DNA from: Polytrichum commune
Lineage: Eukaryota > Streptophyta > Polytrichopsida > Polytrichales > Polytrichaceae
Direction of reading: 5' to 3'
Length of the DNA: 64,000 nt
Assembly: GCA_950295325.1 (NCBI GenBank)
Contig: OX485804.1
Location: 64,200,533 to 64,264,532 of the forward strand
The notes beneath the pieces are model-generated. The model ran no database searches, was not told the origin of the DNA, and saw only the letters and a list, made by a program, of their open reading frames with translations. A program made the translations under genes and the position numbers. The stretch's first letter is position 1. The number at the start of each line of letters is the position of its first letter. Shown piece by piece: positions 35,980 through 48,880 of the stretch.

Positions 35980-38900
35980 CTAGTGGATGTGCTGTGGAAG
36001 TGCCAGTGCCCTTGACACCACATTTTCGAAGTACAATTACTACATTAAGTCAAATAAAAAACAGTGTCAAAACACCGTCCAAAAGGAATTTGTTTCTTGA
36101 AATCTTCAGAAATTGCAGATTATTCCTTTGCCATAACGGCAGTGAGGGGAATCTGGATGTTGTGATTTCTTAGGAGTGGCATGAAGAGGATGGTTATAGC
36201 CCATATCCCCTTGCAATTGGTGTATTAGAAACCAAAAGAAGGATACGAGATCTTGATTTCTTGCTCATCTCAATTGCTCCTCCCACCCATTATGTATTTC
36301 AACTGACACGAGTTGCCCAACTATGAGATATAGCAGTCGCCCAACTCGTGTCTTAGTTGGGTGACTCTTGACGGTTATCATGTTACTCTCCTTCATGTGC
36401 CTCACAATGAGTTAACAACAGGTTCTGTGAGTGAATACTGTTATCCTGTGATCTTTTCTTATGTTTATGAAAGTAGAGTTTTATGTTCCTAGTCTGGACC
36501 AGATTTGGTTATACAGCTGATGATTTGAACACTCTTTAGGTTAAGTTGCCAAGATGTGAAGAATCCAGAAGTTAGTTGGAAAACTGTATGCATTTTTTTT
36601 ATATAGCTTCCTCTGCCTTATGTTAAGCATGCAGTATTTCAACTTCCTTCTCCATGCTTCATGTCTTGGGAAGTTCCCCTAAAGAGTATTCGATGTAAAA
36701 ACTGTATGCATCTACCTTATGTATGTGGATTAACATAAGGTAGAGGAAGCTAAAACTGGCAGTTTATGTGCTAATTATACATATTATTATTACATTGATA
36801 AAGTTCTAGATGTTTCTTGTTAGCAATTGAAAGAGGATTTCAATGCACTAAAGTATGCCTCATTGAATCCCAAAACCAACACCAGAGCTTGATGTTAAGG
36901 TGGTGGATATTCTTGAAATCAATATGTGCCTCTAATGCAAGATTTAGGGTGTTGGTTTTAGCACCATCTTTCTTGGAAGTGGAAGAATGAACTTGATGGA
37001 TGTAATTCACACATGCAGCTCAATGAATTCCTGATGTATGGAGCTTTTACTAGTATAGACTACAGGCATGATCAGTACAGACTCCAGGTCCTCCTTGAAT
37101 CAATTTATGTAGGGGATTTATGGTAGACGTGTGTAATTTGCTGTCTGATTGTAAACAAACACCTAAATTTGATTGATGTATGGGTGGGTGTGAATCCAAT
37201 AATGGACAACAAAAAGATACATGTTGAAAAGAGATTGGAGTACATGCTTGAATTTTGTTAGCCATTCTATATGCAAGAATCAACATAATTAGGGTGACCT
37301 ATATTATCATCCAATAATTTAGAGAATCTTCACTTTGACAATGAGTAAGGTATTTATAGGAGCCCTAAAAATCATGAGGAATGTGGTTATGGGCATGATT
37401 TGGATTTGCTAATCATCTTGGACCTATTCATTTTTGATATCCTATGAGAAGTGGGTGCAGAGAGAAAAAGTGTTTGTTTAAGACCTGCTTTACCTTACTG
37501 TTGGAAGCTTACTCTTTTGAGCTTTAATATGTATACAGCAGGCTGTAATAACAAATGCTACTTGGAAGCAAACCAGGATGAGAAAAGATTGAAGACTTTG
37601 GTGCCAAATGGTGTGGATAACCTGGATCAACGGTCATGGAGGCACAACCTTCACGATCAAATTAGGTGGTGTTATATCTATGTGTACAATTTGAAGTCAA
37701 TCTTGCCAGACCATTTGGCTTGAAAATTTCCCAGTCAGAATCTGAGGATGACTAATGCACACATAAAAACTAGCGTGAGATTTATGACTTCACAATGTGC
37801 TCAACAACAATGGGCACAACAGGGAAGGTTTATATTAAATCTCGATTACACCTGAGGGGTTGCCATATTTGTATATGAAAAGTTTACTTGAAATCCTACA
37901 TGGCCAATGTAAGTAACGGTTGTCCAATTTGTAGGTCAATTTTCTTCCCACATGTTGGAGGCATGTTGCTGAAGATCATGACACCTAATACCTCATGAAC
38001 ATAGATCTATTCTATTTGAACAATTGTGTGGTACTTTCACCTCATAACATAATACCAGCCCAAGTCATCCAAACCTGAGTTTTGTGGGCCTGGATTTTTT
38101 TTTTTAATAATAAATTTTGGTTTCCACGTAGATCATTCCAAATAGATTCCAGGGACCACGAGAATCAACACTAAATATAAATGAAATTGATAGATGAGTA
38201 TTTCTAAAGTCACCATTTTTATCTATTAAGAAGGTAGAGAGGTAACATTATTGTGTGTCTGTTACATTTCTTTTGTCACATCTAAATCAATTACCTAGAG
38301 CCCCCATTGTGGTCTCTTGAGAGGAACAACGCACCATCACATTTCTTCACAAAATGAAAGGAAAACAACCTTGACTCCCTTTACATTCAACAAAGTGGTG
38401 CACCTTCAAATATTTGTTGTCTCTGCACAGTCACTCTGGTCTAGTCTAGTGTAGGTGTAAAACCATCCATGAGTTAATAAGCATAAGGTAGATGAGTCTA
38501 ATGTGGACATCACCAACCTTGTGGGATCATCTAGCCGATGGATTTGAGCATTAGAAGCTTGAGCAAGTTTGCAATTGCGAATCATGACCAATTTTTTTTG
38601 AAATTGTTGAAATCGGAGTTGAGGAATAGTGTTGATCTAGGCTTTGGAATCAAAGATTCTCCGCTTCCCAATATGGTGTTATAGGGGGGAACTCTTCCAT
38701 CGTTCAATGTTGTGTAAGTGGACGACATTGCTAGCAGATTCTACATGGGTCATTTGCCAAGGAGGACCAAGTTTAATGCCAATGTCGATTGTGTTATGTT
38801 TCCAAAGTGGTCACATGTAAGATAAAACGTTGCCAAACTGGTTTTTCAATATAGAATACCCACAATACAAGTTGGCCGGCACTTCACAACTACATGCCGC

Positions 38901-39700
38901 CTCCTAATTTGCCCAGCTCGACCACAAAAACCAAGTATATCAAGACTCAATGGGTAGCACTTCTAATTATGAAGGCTGGCGGGTGTGGTTTGAATTATGT
39001 GAAGATGACTAATAACCCAAATATCATCAAAATAGTGGCTAAACCAACATGTATTACTCATCCACCAAATCAGGACAACCATACTACCGATTAGAAGCCA
39101 AAAAGAGGTGTCCAGCTAAAGAAGCTAACAGAATTAGTCTCATCTACCTTAGTCCGTGCTTTACAAGAGTGACGAAACTTGGATTTGTAACTTACAGACA
39201 AAGCCTTCTCAGCCTTTAAGATCGCATGTATTTTGTAGTATAGGATCCCAAAAAGTCCCCTATTGGACAGTAGCAGCATCACAATACCCTTGCCTTGCCT
39301 TCAGCTTTATTCTGACCCAAAAGCAAGCCGTGATGTGGCCTTGAAAAGAGCACTTTAGCAGGTGCCATGGGCTGAAAGATGTTAATGATTATCACTCTCT
39401 CTATCTTTAATAAGCGGAGCTTGCTTGCTTTCTTGCTTCAAAGTTCAGTTGGCTTCTTTGCGAAGCTTCCTTAATGAGCTCGTCAATCTACACATGTAAA
39501 CACCGTAGCATTTCACAGGCACCAAAGGGGGTACAAAGTAAAGACCTGCTTCTTATAGGTTGCTTGCTCATTCATCTCAATTTACGCTCACTACACCGTT
39601 TAGGTAGTGGTATTTAGTGTCGCATGAGTAATAGTGTCACTTACCAGCCTGTTTTGAGGCGTATGCAAGGCTACACTAATGATCAACAACTTCACTATTA
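35980..39700. other. Intergenic DNA with one dispersed duplicate
   Basis: No gene is recognised. The stretch 36893-36975 (GATGTTAAGGTGGTGGA, then TTTAGGGTGTTG and AGCACCAT) is repeated with changes at 54893-54970. A palindromic pair involving CATAAGGTAGAGGAAGC lies at 36610-36750. Short frames, including one at 37451-37723, have no identifiable domain. Confidence 0.35.
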
Positions 39701-39707
39701 GTGTCAC

Positions 39708-40135
39708 CTCATGATGTGTTGCAGTTTGCTTGACAATTATCTTGGCATCAGTATGTTTCATAGTGTTATGAAAGGTATGCCTATGTTACACAATGATCTA
39801 CAAGTTGATTAAAGTGTAGACAAATGACATTTGTTGTTGGTATGCTTAAGAATGTCTTCTCCTCGCATACTAATATATAAACATGTGACACTTGCCATTT
39901 GTATGTTCAATGATATCTTCTCCTTGCATACTAAAATGCAAAACTATCATTTCAAGTATCCCAATGTGCTATGCTAAATGACATCACGTAAATACGATTT
40001 TCACTTCAAGAAGTTACTTAAATTTACTATTAAATTTGGCAATCAATGGATGTGACACTTTGAGACCTCTAGGCATCTAGTTTAGGCTTTTCAGAAATAG
40101 TGTCTATGACATTGAGTACCATGAACAATGTAAAC
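39708..40135 (+). repeat. Dispersed repeat R1, copy 1
   Basis: It aligns with 60853-61240 from GTGTCACCTCATGATG to the ...GACACTTTGAGAC(C/T)TCTAGG... and TCTAGTTTAGGC blocks. Both copies contain CCTATGTTACACAA, ACTATCAT and CAAGTATCCCAAT. Non-coding. Confidence 0.7.
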
Positions 40136-40208
40136 TATTTTGGAGTTCAAACGTCAATTCATGGGTTAATTTAGTTAGATCTTGAAACACCGAGATCTAA
40201 ACCACATC

Positions 40209-40400
40209 AACTATCCCAATTAGTGAGTGTTACTATTTGGAATTATGCAATGCGATAACATCTTACTCAATAGTTTAATAGGTTGTTAGAACATTATAGG
40301 ACATAAATGACTTTGCTTGGTAAAATATTACATTCTCATCAAATAGTTATAGCACTGAGTAACTTTGAATAGTAACACACATTAATTGGGATAATGAGTT
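40209..40400. mobile_element. MITE with AACTATCCCAATTA ends
   Basis: The left end TATCCCAATTAGTGAGTGTT and the reversed right end TATCCCAATTAATGTGTGTT are inverted repeats followed by ACTATT. The interior AAATAGTTATAGCACTGAGTAA links it to the element at 29261-29500. Confidence 0.7.
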
Positions 40401-40687
40401 TAGTAATGAGTGTTGTCACCCTCCCCTTCCCCTGGTTTGCCTTCCTCCTCAGCAGGTGTTGTGAGCATTGAACCCTAGGGCTAGATCACTCTTGCCCTTT
40501 GAGTTGGGTTCCATCCTTTTTAACATAAGGTGAAAAATATACTCAACTATGTTTTTGAATTTCTACTTAAAAGAAAGTTAATTTGACTTTGAAATTAATA
40601 TCAAAGATCCTCAAATTAGTTGGGAAGGACCCAATAGGGATAAAATGAGTCACAAACTTCTAGGGGTGGGGGAGGACATGTTGTTTT

Positions 40688-40722
40688 ACTAGGATCATTT
40701 TACCTAGTAAAATGATCCTAGT
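40688..40722. repeat. Perfect 15-bp stem hairpin
   Basis: ACTAGGATCATTTTA, a 5-nt loop CCTAG, then the exact complement TAAAATGATCCTAGT. It is isolated, with no T tract or gene end next to it. Confidence 0.9.
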
Positions 40723-41630
40723 TTACAAGGCGGTTTGTGGTCTTTGCCTACCTCAAGACCAAGACATTTGGCCCTTAAGTCTCTCATTACACTTGGGTAG
40801 AGTTTTGTGGCATCTACCATGGAGTTTAAAGTATCTAATTAGAAACCCATACCATTATTCATGATACAATGCACATTCTCTTTCCACAATAACATGTCCT
40901 ATGTTTTCATGCTCAACCGAAGTTGGGGGAAGGGGTCATAGTTGAAAATGAAAGCATGGAAGGTCTAAAATGAAAGTGCATAGGGTTCATGCACCATGAA
41001 AATCAGCTTCAATCTCATGTCTATGAGCATCTTTTGATAAGCATGGGGGTCAATTCCTCAAATATGCCCAGCCCCACAGAACATGCTGTGAAAGCTCAAG
41101 AACATTAAAACTCCATGGAAGAACTTTGTGAAACAATATCATGTCTTAGACAATATGAGGTTATTCCACATGACGAGGATGTGGTTGAATGTGGGATTAA
41201 TCGTTTAATTTTTCTATATATAAATAAGCTATGGATGGAGGGCAAAATTTCTTCCTGATGAAAATTGCATTTCCACAAAAACATTGCCACATAAATACTC
41301 TCCATGCACTCACCCCACTAGCACAATGGCTATGGAGGTTACTCGGACCCGGTAAAGAGACACTCTTTGGTCACAAAATATGAGAGCCGAAACCGCCACA
41401 TGATTTATTCCCGCCAATAGTTTTCATGGGGTGGTTGTATTTTGTTTTTCTTGCAATTGATTTTTCAATTTGTGCCCCCAAAAAATAAATTTTTTTACAA
41501 AACATAGATAGATAGATAGATAGATAGATATTCCTACCAATTCCACCTGTCAGTTGACACCTTCAATTCCGGATCCATTTTGAGGCAACGATGAGTCCCT
41601 TGTTCCCCCCAATCCATGGGATAACTTGAA

Positions 41631-42280
41631 CTACAAACCAATGTGTATGTTTGACAAATTTCATTTGCTGTTCAACTTCAAATCCAAAGTGTCACGTGAT
41701 GATTTCAAAAACAGAAATGAATGTCAATTGACATTTACATGTTCTTGTAAACTGTCACCTCAATGTCACATGCCTAGTAGTACGTGTCTTTTCAATTTGT
41801 AAAGTGTCAATCGACGTGTGGTTTTTTTCTTCACAAGTCACACTACATGTCAAAATACAAATTGTGCGCGTCAATTGACATGCATTTTATTTTGTGTGAG
41901 TTTTTGTGTGTCAAATATCAAAAACTTGCATAAACTTTGTCAAAAATACACACTGCTACAAACTAGTGTGTATGGTTGACAAATTTCATTTGCCGTTCAA
42001 CTTCCAATCCAAAGTGTCACGTGACGTTTTCAAAAACCAAAATGAATGTCAATTTGACATCTACATTTTCTTCTAAAATGTCACCTCAATGTCACATGTC
42101 TAGTAGTACATGTTATTTCAATTTGTAAAGTGTCAATTGATGTGTGGTTTTTTTCTTCATAAGTCACACTACATGTCAAAATATAAATTGTGTGTCAAAT
42201 GACGTGCATTTTACTTTTGTGTGAGTTTTTGCGTATCATATATCAAAACCTTGCAGAAACTTTGTCAAAAATACACACTG
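41631..42280 (+). repeat. 325-bp tandem duplication, two units
   Basis: Unit 1 (41631-41955) and unit 2 (41956-42280) run in parallel throughout, both starting CTACAAAC and followed by a third CTACAAAC at 42281. Shared text includes GACAAATTTCATTTGC, CAATCCAAAGTGTCACGTGA and GTCACACTACATGTCAAAAT. The units are rich in TGTCAATTGACA-like palindromes. They differ by scattered substitutions and a few short indels. Confidence 0.9.
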
Positions 42281-42327
42281 CTACAAACCCTACACCAGTG
42301 CCCAGGAAGTTTTTGGGCATATATAGT

Positions 42328-42500
42328 TGGTCAAGATCCTAGTGATTCTAAATCCAACCTTGTTACATGTTGACATCTTCCGGTTTTGCTGCTTTATTCA
42401 CTTGAGGTATATTCTTCTACATATTCCTCTAAAATGATCGGTAATCCTCCTGAAGTCTCCAACTTCAACCAGTTATTTCATCTGTAATTCACTGTCATTT
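42328..42500 (+). repeat. Dispersed repeat F, copy 2
   Basis: Matches 444-600 and the reverse complement of 62549-62770: GTTACATGTTGACATCTTC, GAGGTATATTC, AATGATCGGTAAT and CTTCAACC(A/G)GTTATTT. It directly follows the 325-bp tandem duplication. Confidence 0.6.
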
Positions 42501-42539
42501 GTCCCCGGGCAGTGCCCTGCACTCATCTCCTCTCCTCAA

Positions 42540-44070
42540 GGTAGATGGGCCTTAAATGGTTATTTTCCGACTAGCCCACTCCAAATTGAGGCTGTAGCCA
42601 ATTTTCTCATAATTTTCAGAGCTTGTATGAGTATTTTATAAATTGTCCAAGTGAAGGTTTTTGTGCTCATTAAGTGGTTATTTAGGTCCCCTCAATCATG
42701 TGGATTGATGCGTTTAGAATGGTTATCATATTTTGAGCATGTAGTCCAATCTCTTTTGAACATATGTCTTTTAACTGTCCATTCTTGGAGCCACACCAAA
42801 TCACATACCACTCAAAAATAAGTGTTTGATTAAGAGAAGAAATTGAAATGTGCACGTCTACATTATTACAAACTTGGTGTTCCCACGTTTGATATAAGGT
42901 AGACCACCCTTATATGGTTACTTCTTCTTCATCATCAAGGTGAATAATCTCGTGCTCATTAGTTGGTGATAAAAGTCCCCCCTCCGCACCAATTATGTTG
43001 ACATTGAAGTCTAGAATGGTTGTCCTATCTTGAGCATGTAGTTCAATCTCTTTTAAACAAATTAATTATTTTATGTTTTTGGAGGCAAATCTGACCATAA
43101 AACACTCATATACAGGTGTCATAATCATAATGTGACCTAATATAACGTATGTGGTCCAATTGTTGCGCCTTCCAACTCCACAATAAGTTAAGGTTGTTGT
43201 TGACCAGATTGGGAATTCTCCAATACAATTAGCAATTGCGAATAACGCAGTTTGTCATTTCAAGTTTTAGAAATGGAGTTGAGATGCAAAAGTTATTGGA
43301 GTTCAAGGTGAAAATTGTCTTTCCTTTGATTGATCACATATGTCCTCCAATTTTGTTGAGCAGTGAGTTTGATTGAGTACCACTATTCCAACTAGGCACT
43401 CATATACCTATTCATGATCTCTGATGATAATTCATAGTCACATTAAATTAAGTAAATCACTTCTATGTGGTTAAATAGTTAATTGTGTTTCAGTTTAGGT
43501 AACATTGGCGGAGGCCCAACTTAGAGAGGATGACATCCACCCTGAGTTGAGACATTGGGGTAAAGGGGATGGATACATGGCTCATACATGAGGGCTTGCC
43601 AACTCAAAATGGTGACCAATAGGGAATGAATCATTTGTGTCTTCTTTATATTATATATTAATGTCATGGGTGACCAACTTGAAATGAACATTGAAGAGAC
43701 AAACATTGAGTTTGCCACCTTCATGTGGTGAGTTATGTAGAAGAAGTATGAAAACTTTAGGAAGCTTCAAATGATAAGGGCATGCCATCATTAACAAAAA
43801 AAAAAATTGGTTAGTGTGACAAAGATGGGGCCACACCAACAAGTTTTTGCTACGAAACCCCCCCATGCTAAGGTCCAGTCATTGTTCTTGGTTTCATAAT
43901 AGAGAGGCAACTTCAACTTCTTCCTAGAATTGTATTGGAAAATGATTTTTGTTCTCCATGTAAAAATTGAGCACATTTTCATATGGAGGAGATATGGTTT
44001 GGGGATTGTTTTTTGTAATGGCTTGGGGATTATCCTTGGGTGGGGATTTGATGAGGTGTATGCAGTGGTT
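42540..44070. other. Intergenic DNA with degenerate duplicates
   Basis: The stretches 42560-42840 and 42890-43130 share ATCTTGAGCATGTAGTTCAA-like and CTCATTAAGTGGT/CTCATTAGTTGGT text, so they are old copies of one sequence. No gene is recognised. An (ATT)n microsatellite ends the region at 44076-44102. Confidence 0.4.
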
Positions 44071-44611
44071 GGTTCTATTATTATTATTATTATTATTATT
44101 ATACATGGTGATGTGTGGTTGTGTACTCCTTTCATTTCTATTCAATCTTTGGCTTGGTGATTTGTTTGTCTAACATTGTTAGTTTTTGAGATGTTGGAAA
44201 ACATGGCTTAGGAGGTCCAATATCTCCTAAAGACCTCTCCATGAAATTCAAACAAATAGTATTGTAGAGCTCAACTACCTCCACTTGTTCTTAGTGTTGA
44301 CCGTATCGTAGTAACTTAGAATGTTGTCCAAATTAAGATGGCTAAACTACCTAATCTCCTTGTCATTTGTTGTTATTCTCTTTTGATTCTCATATGTCTT
44401 TCCTCGTTATATTGGTAGGTGTCTTCAACTCTTTTTGAAAGCTTCTCTACCCTGTATTCATCATGATGGACTTTTAAGTATAACTTAACAGTCTTCTTTT
44501 GTTGTAATTAATTTCTTTCTTGGTGATATCTCTTCAAGTAGTCACGTCCGACCAAGTATTGCTTTTAATCTATCAACTTGATTGTTTGTAACTTTATCCT
44601 TGTGTTGAACT

Positions 44612-45300
44612 TCTTCAAGTGCCGCAATTGTCTCTTTTAGGCTCAAGTGTTAGTTCTAAGCATTGATCTAGATTTTGTTAACTTTTCCTCGTGCGACGTA
44701 GTGTTGTAATTTCTTCACGTGTCGCAGTTGTCTCTTTAGGCTCAAGTGTTACTTCTACGCATTGATCTAGATCATGTTAACTACTCTTTGTAGCGTGTAT
44801 CATCTTCAAGTGCCATAGTTGTCTCCTCTTCTTCTCAAGTAGCTAGTTAACTCTTTCTTTGAGTAGCTAAGTATCTTAAGTAACCAAGTTTCCAAGTAGC
44901 CTAGTAATACAAGTATCCAAGTGACTCTCTTATAAGTTAACCAAGTGACCAAGTAGCCAAGTATATCTTCTACAAGTAACCAAGTAATAAGTTTCCTCTT
45001 CTCTTCTAAGTATCTTAAGTAACCAAGTCACCAAGTAACAAGTTCTCTCTTCTCTCCTAGGTAGCTAAGTATCTTAAGTAACCAAGTTGCTGAGTAACAA
45101 GTTTCCTCTTGGTGACAACTATCTAAGTATCCAAGTAGCCCTGTAACCAAGTAACCTTTCTTCTCGGTGGCAACTAGCTAATTGTCCAAATAACCAAGTA
45201 ACAAGTTAACTCTTCTTCCAAATCAGGAAGCAACCAAGTTACCAAGTAACTAAGTTGTTGAGTAACCAAAAACCCAAGAAACCAAATAACCTTTCGTTCC
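44612..45300 (+). repeat. Tandem and low-complexity repeat region (about 100-bp units, then CCAAGTAA)
   Basis: At 44612-44835 a unit of about 100 bp containing GTCTCTTTTAGGCTCAAGTG and GCATTGATCTAGAT is repeated two to three times. From about 44870 to 45300 the sequence is dominated by AACCAAGTA/CCAAGTAA phrases. No coding frame. Confidence 0.7.
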
Positions 45301-47155
45301 AAAACTTTTTCTCTCTCAACTCTTCTTTCTAGTCTCCAAATCACTAGTCTTCATTATTGGCACTTCTTTCCAATGTAACATATGTAGAAATCAATTTAAT
45401 AGTAATCTAGTTGTTTTTGGATACTCTCTTGCCATGTAGAGGAGATTTTCTCTCTACCCGGGTGATAATGCCTCTACCAACCTCCCATTTCCTTATCAAC
45501 TCTTGAAGAGGCATCTTTGTGTCATTCTCTCGAACTTAATTATTTTCTCTTAATTTTCAATCCTTTTTATAAGATAGTTTCCTTGACATTTAGTATTTTT
45601 GAATCGTAAACATATGTGATATAATCTATTTTTAGCACGCTCACAATATGGTCTCAACTATAATGGATTACAATCTATTTTTAGTACAACTATTAATTCT
45701 ATGAAATTTTAGCTTAAACACCCACATTATATTTTTAGAACATAAATAATCCAATAACAAAATTTTCAATATATACTCAATTTCATCATAATAAGATTAC
45801 ATCATAACACTTTTTATATTCATACGACTCGTTGTATTCAATTTCCTTAAGCAATCAATCACAATTATGAATCTTAGATATCGTAGGTTCAAGAATCAGT
45901 ATAATATGAGGAATGATAGCATAATCAAATAGATACGCAACATGAAATAATTATAGTTTGGTACATGTTAAGAACTTGATAGCACTTAGACTCATAGCGA
46001 TATTGATATCGGAAGATACATGTATTCAATTATTGACATCCTTGCATGCAACCTCATACATTCTTATTTCGATATTCTTAATTTCCTTTTTCTTCCATCA
46101 ATCTCAATGTCTCTAAAGTATCCAACTCCACTCACCAACTTTGTAATGCAACTATTCTCACCCCATGTGAGCTTCTATAATCTCTCATTATACAATTGCC
46201 TTTGAACACTTATAATATCTCTCGCCACATGTGAGTTTCCATACTTTACTCCTTACACAGTTACCTTTCAACATTTATATTTCCTCTCACTTCTTATAAG
46301 CTCCATGATAATTTCTCAATCACATTCAACTTCCAACTCATGTGACTATCTCACCTCATGTGAGTTTCTATGGATGGCACTCATCAACTCTCTCAAACAT
46401 AATCAACTTGATGATGTCTATGCTATCAATTACTTTGTCCCTACCTTAAATAACTAAGAAGAAGGTTTGAGCTTGAAGCTCTTGTGTTTCAAAATGATAA
46501 AGATACAAAGGACCTAGCTCTCGTATAGCCTATTGTCGTGAATAAGGTGTGCTTACTCTAATCCTAACTCTATACATATTGAGAGACAGTGTCTAACATG
46601 TGCCTCTCTCCTAGATTGCTATATCTTCTATTTCTTCAAGAAGAGGAAGAATGCTCTTTTGAATCCTCGAAAGAGAGCTCAAAATCCTTATCTTCTTTTC
46701 CATACAAAAAGTGGTAGATTGCCCTTCTAGATCTACCTATGCACTATCTAGGTACACGGAAATTTATAAGGATAGCCAATAAGTCATTTCTTGGTATTTA
46801 ATTTCCTCCACCTCCTATTACCTTCACATAGGTGGCTTACAATTTATCCAAGTGGCACTATCTTAGTAAATCAAAATTGTGCTTTACTAAACTTAGGTAT
46901 GACACTAATCGTGTAAGTGGCTCACAAATTGGCTAGTGGCTCACTAATTTGAGTTACCTTACTTTTGTTTTAATGGCTCACTATCTTTAGAGGTTCACTT
47001 ATTTTCTAAGTACTCTACTAACATCTTATGTAGTCTACCTAATTAAATGGTGGCTTACTTAATGCAAATGGCTCATTAATGCAAGTGGCTCATAAATGTA
47101 AGTAGCTTACTAATTTCAATGGTTCACTAGTTGGTCCCTTCTCTATTTGTTAATT
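45300..47155. other. Pyrimidine-rich low-complexity DNA
   Basis: Long AT-rich and CT-rich text without a recognised gene. From about 46.9 kb phrases such as GTGGCTCACTAATTT recur loosely. Confidence 0.4.
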
Positions 47156-47305
47156 TGCGCAAGCTCCTAATTAGCGCAAGCTCCTAATTAGCGCAACTCA
47201 TGATCTCTGTTAATTAGCACAACTCCTAATTAATGCAACTCTTAATCTATGTTAGTTAGTGTAGCTCTTGATCTCTGTTAATTAGCGCAACTCTTGATCT
47301 CAGGT
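47155..47305 (+). repeat. Degenerate tandem repeat (CTCCTAATTAGCGCAA)
   Basis: CTCCTAATTAGCGCAA repeats exactly at first and then in variants (TAATTAGCACAACTC, GATCTCTGTTAATTAGCGCA). At least seven AATTAGCGCA-like cores occur in 150 bp. Confidence 0.75.
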
Positions 47306-47339
47306 GTGTTAGCTTAATTTCTAACAAGTATACCTAATC

Positions 47340-48880
47340 ATAATCAAAGGCACTTGTCAGCCACAAACCCCCACCCTTGTGCGTCGTAGTCCGGTGAGAG
47401 CATGTGGCTCACATGTGCTCAGACAACCTCACTAACCTTTGTATCAGACTCCCAATGCTCCGTTTAACCCAATAGGAAGCAAACAACTTTTATTTAAGTG
47501 GAACAGAGCCCAAGTATTGAGAAATACTCTACGCTCTTAAAATCATAAACAACCACCTTCAACCTACTTCCCCACTAAGTATACTTAACTATCCCCACAC
47601 AAACTATTGGAATCTAAGCACAGCCAATTACACATTAGGCTTAACTGTGCCTTATCAACCTAATTTAACCTACCCTTCTTAATCCCCCTCCTAATATCCT
47701 AATGGGCAGTTCAATGGCACCGTCCTTGCCACCCCGGCTGGACTTCACATGTCCCCAATATTACCCGATCTCGGTTGCGCCCAACACCACCAGTCTCCCT
47801 CCCATGTGCTGGTGAGTTAACTAATTGTTGCCTTCAACAACTGTGCCCCTGTCGGCCCCCAGCACTCTTCACCTTGAAGGTGGCTGCTGATGTCGTCTTT
47901 CCTGTTGCATCCCTCCGCAATCCTTTCCATCCTCCTCCAAATGCCGCCCTGGAATTCTCTCTGGTGCGAATCCAGGATTCTCGACATATTGGCTCGAGCC
48001 AGCACCTTCCGCATGCTGCCCCCTGGGCACTTTACCCTCGCCTCCTTTGCTTCTGTATTGAGCCTCCCCTGCTTGCAACGAAAATCAACCGAGGACCCCT
48101 TCTGTCTTCTGCACTAATTCAATCCCAACTCATCCTGGATGCCACTCTAGCAGCGTTCATTCCGACCTTTCTCCTTCCCAACTCCCACTGGACTCCAGCT
48201 CACACCTCACAATTCCTTGAGGGGCAGTTTCACTCTTCAAGTCCTGCTGGGTACCTCGGCATTACCCCTTCTTACCTCTGTTGTGCCGCTCTGGTGAATG
48301 GTTAGCTACAAGATTTGCTGGAAATCACGATGGCGCTCAGCTCGTGACCTTATCTAACGCAGCTGGACCCCACATGCCCATTGTTTTCAGAGGCCGAGCC
48401 TCACCAATCTGGGTGATGGCACTCCTCCGCTAAGGCTCCCTTATGAACAGCTCTCGCTACGAAGCTCCGACCTATGGCCCTCATAACTGAGCCGCTCTCG
48501 TAGTCAACGTCCCGTGATCCTTTGTGCCGCTCTCTCCTACCTCGCTGAGTTGAGTCCTTGCGGCCAACACCAATGTGCCCTGGGACTGAATCTCCGAAGG
48601 CTGGTTGGAGCTCTCTCCTCCAGCCGCAATGCTCAACCTCCTTCCGCTGCCGTGTGTAGATCCCCCTCCTAAAACCCGAGAGGGAAAAACCATTAGGTCC
48701 GAGGACCCCCAGTCCCAGGATCCGGAATTTGAGCGGTTGCCTCATCCGTTCGTGAACCCCTTCCCTTGAATGAACAGATCCTTGGCCCAAAATGAACAAT
48801 GCTCGTGGCCATTTAGCTACTTGTGAACCCAAAAATGAACAATCGATCATGGCCTAAGGCCTTCCTATCACTAAGACAAC
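47340..48880. other. GC-richer unrecognised block
   Basis: This block is visibly richer in C and G than its surroundings and holds long open frames on both strands (47775-48305 plus, 48850-48401 minus). Neither frame shows a domain, membrane pattern or low-stop codon bias that I can interpret. It may be the remains of a retroelement or of a captured gene. A CAATCTGGGTGATGGC phrase and many CTCC/GGAG runs add little. The function is not known. Confidence 0.3.

Noticed and set aside
47775-48305. 176-codon plus-strand frame in a GC-rich block
   Set aside because: The composition lowers stop frequency, the opposite strand is also open nearby, and no domain is recognised. Kept only as part of the unrecognised block.
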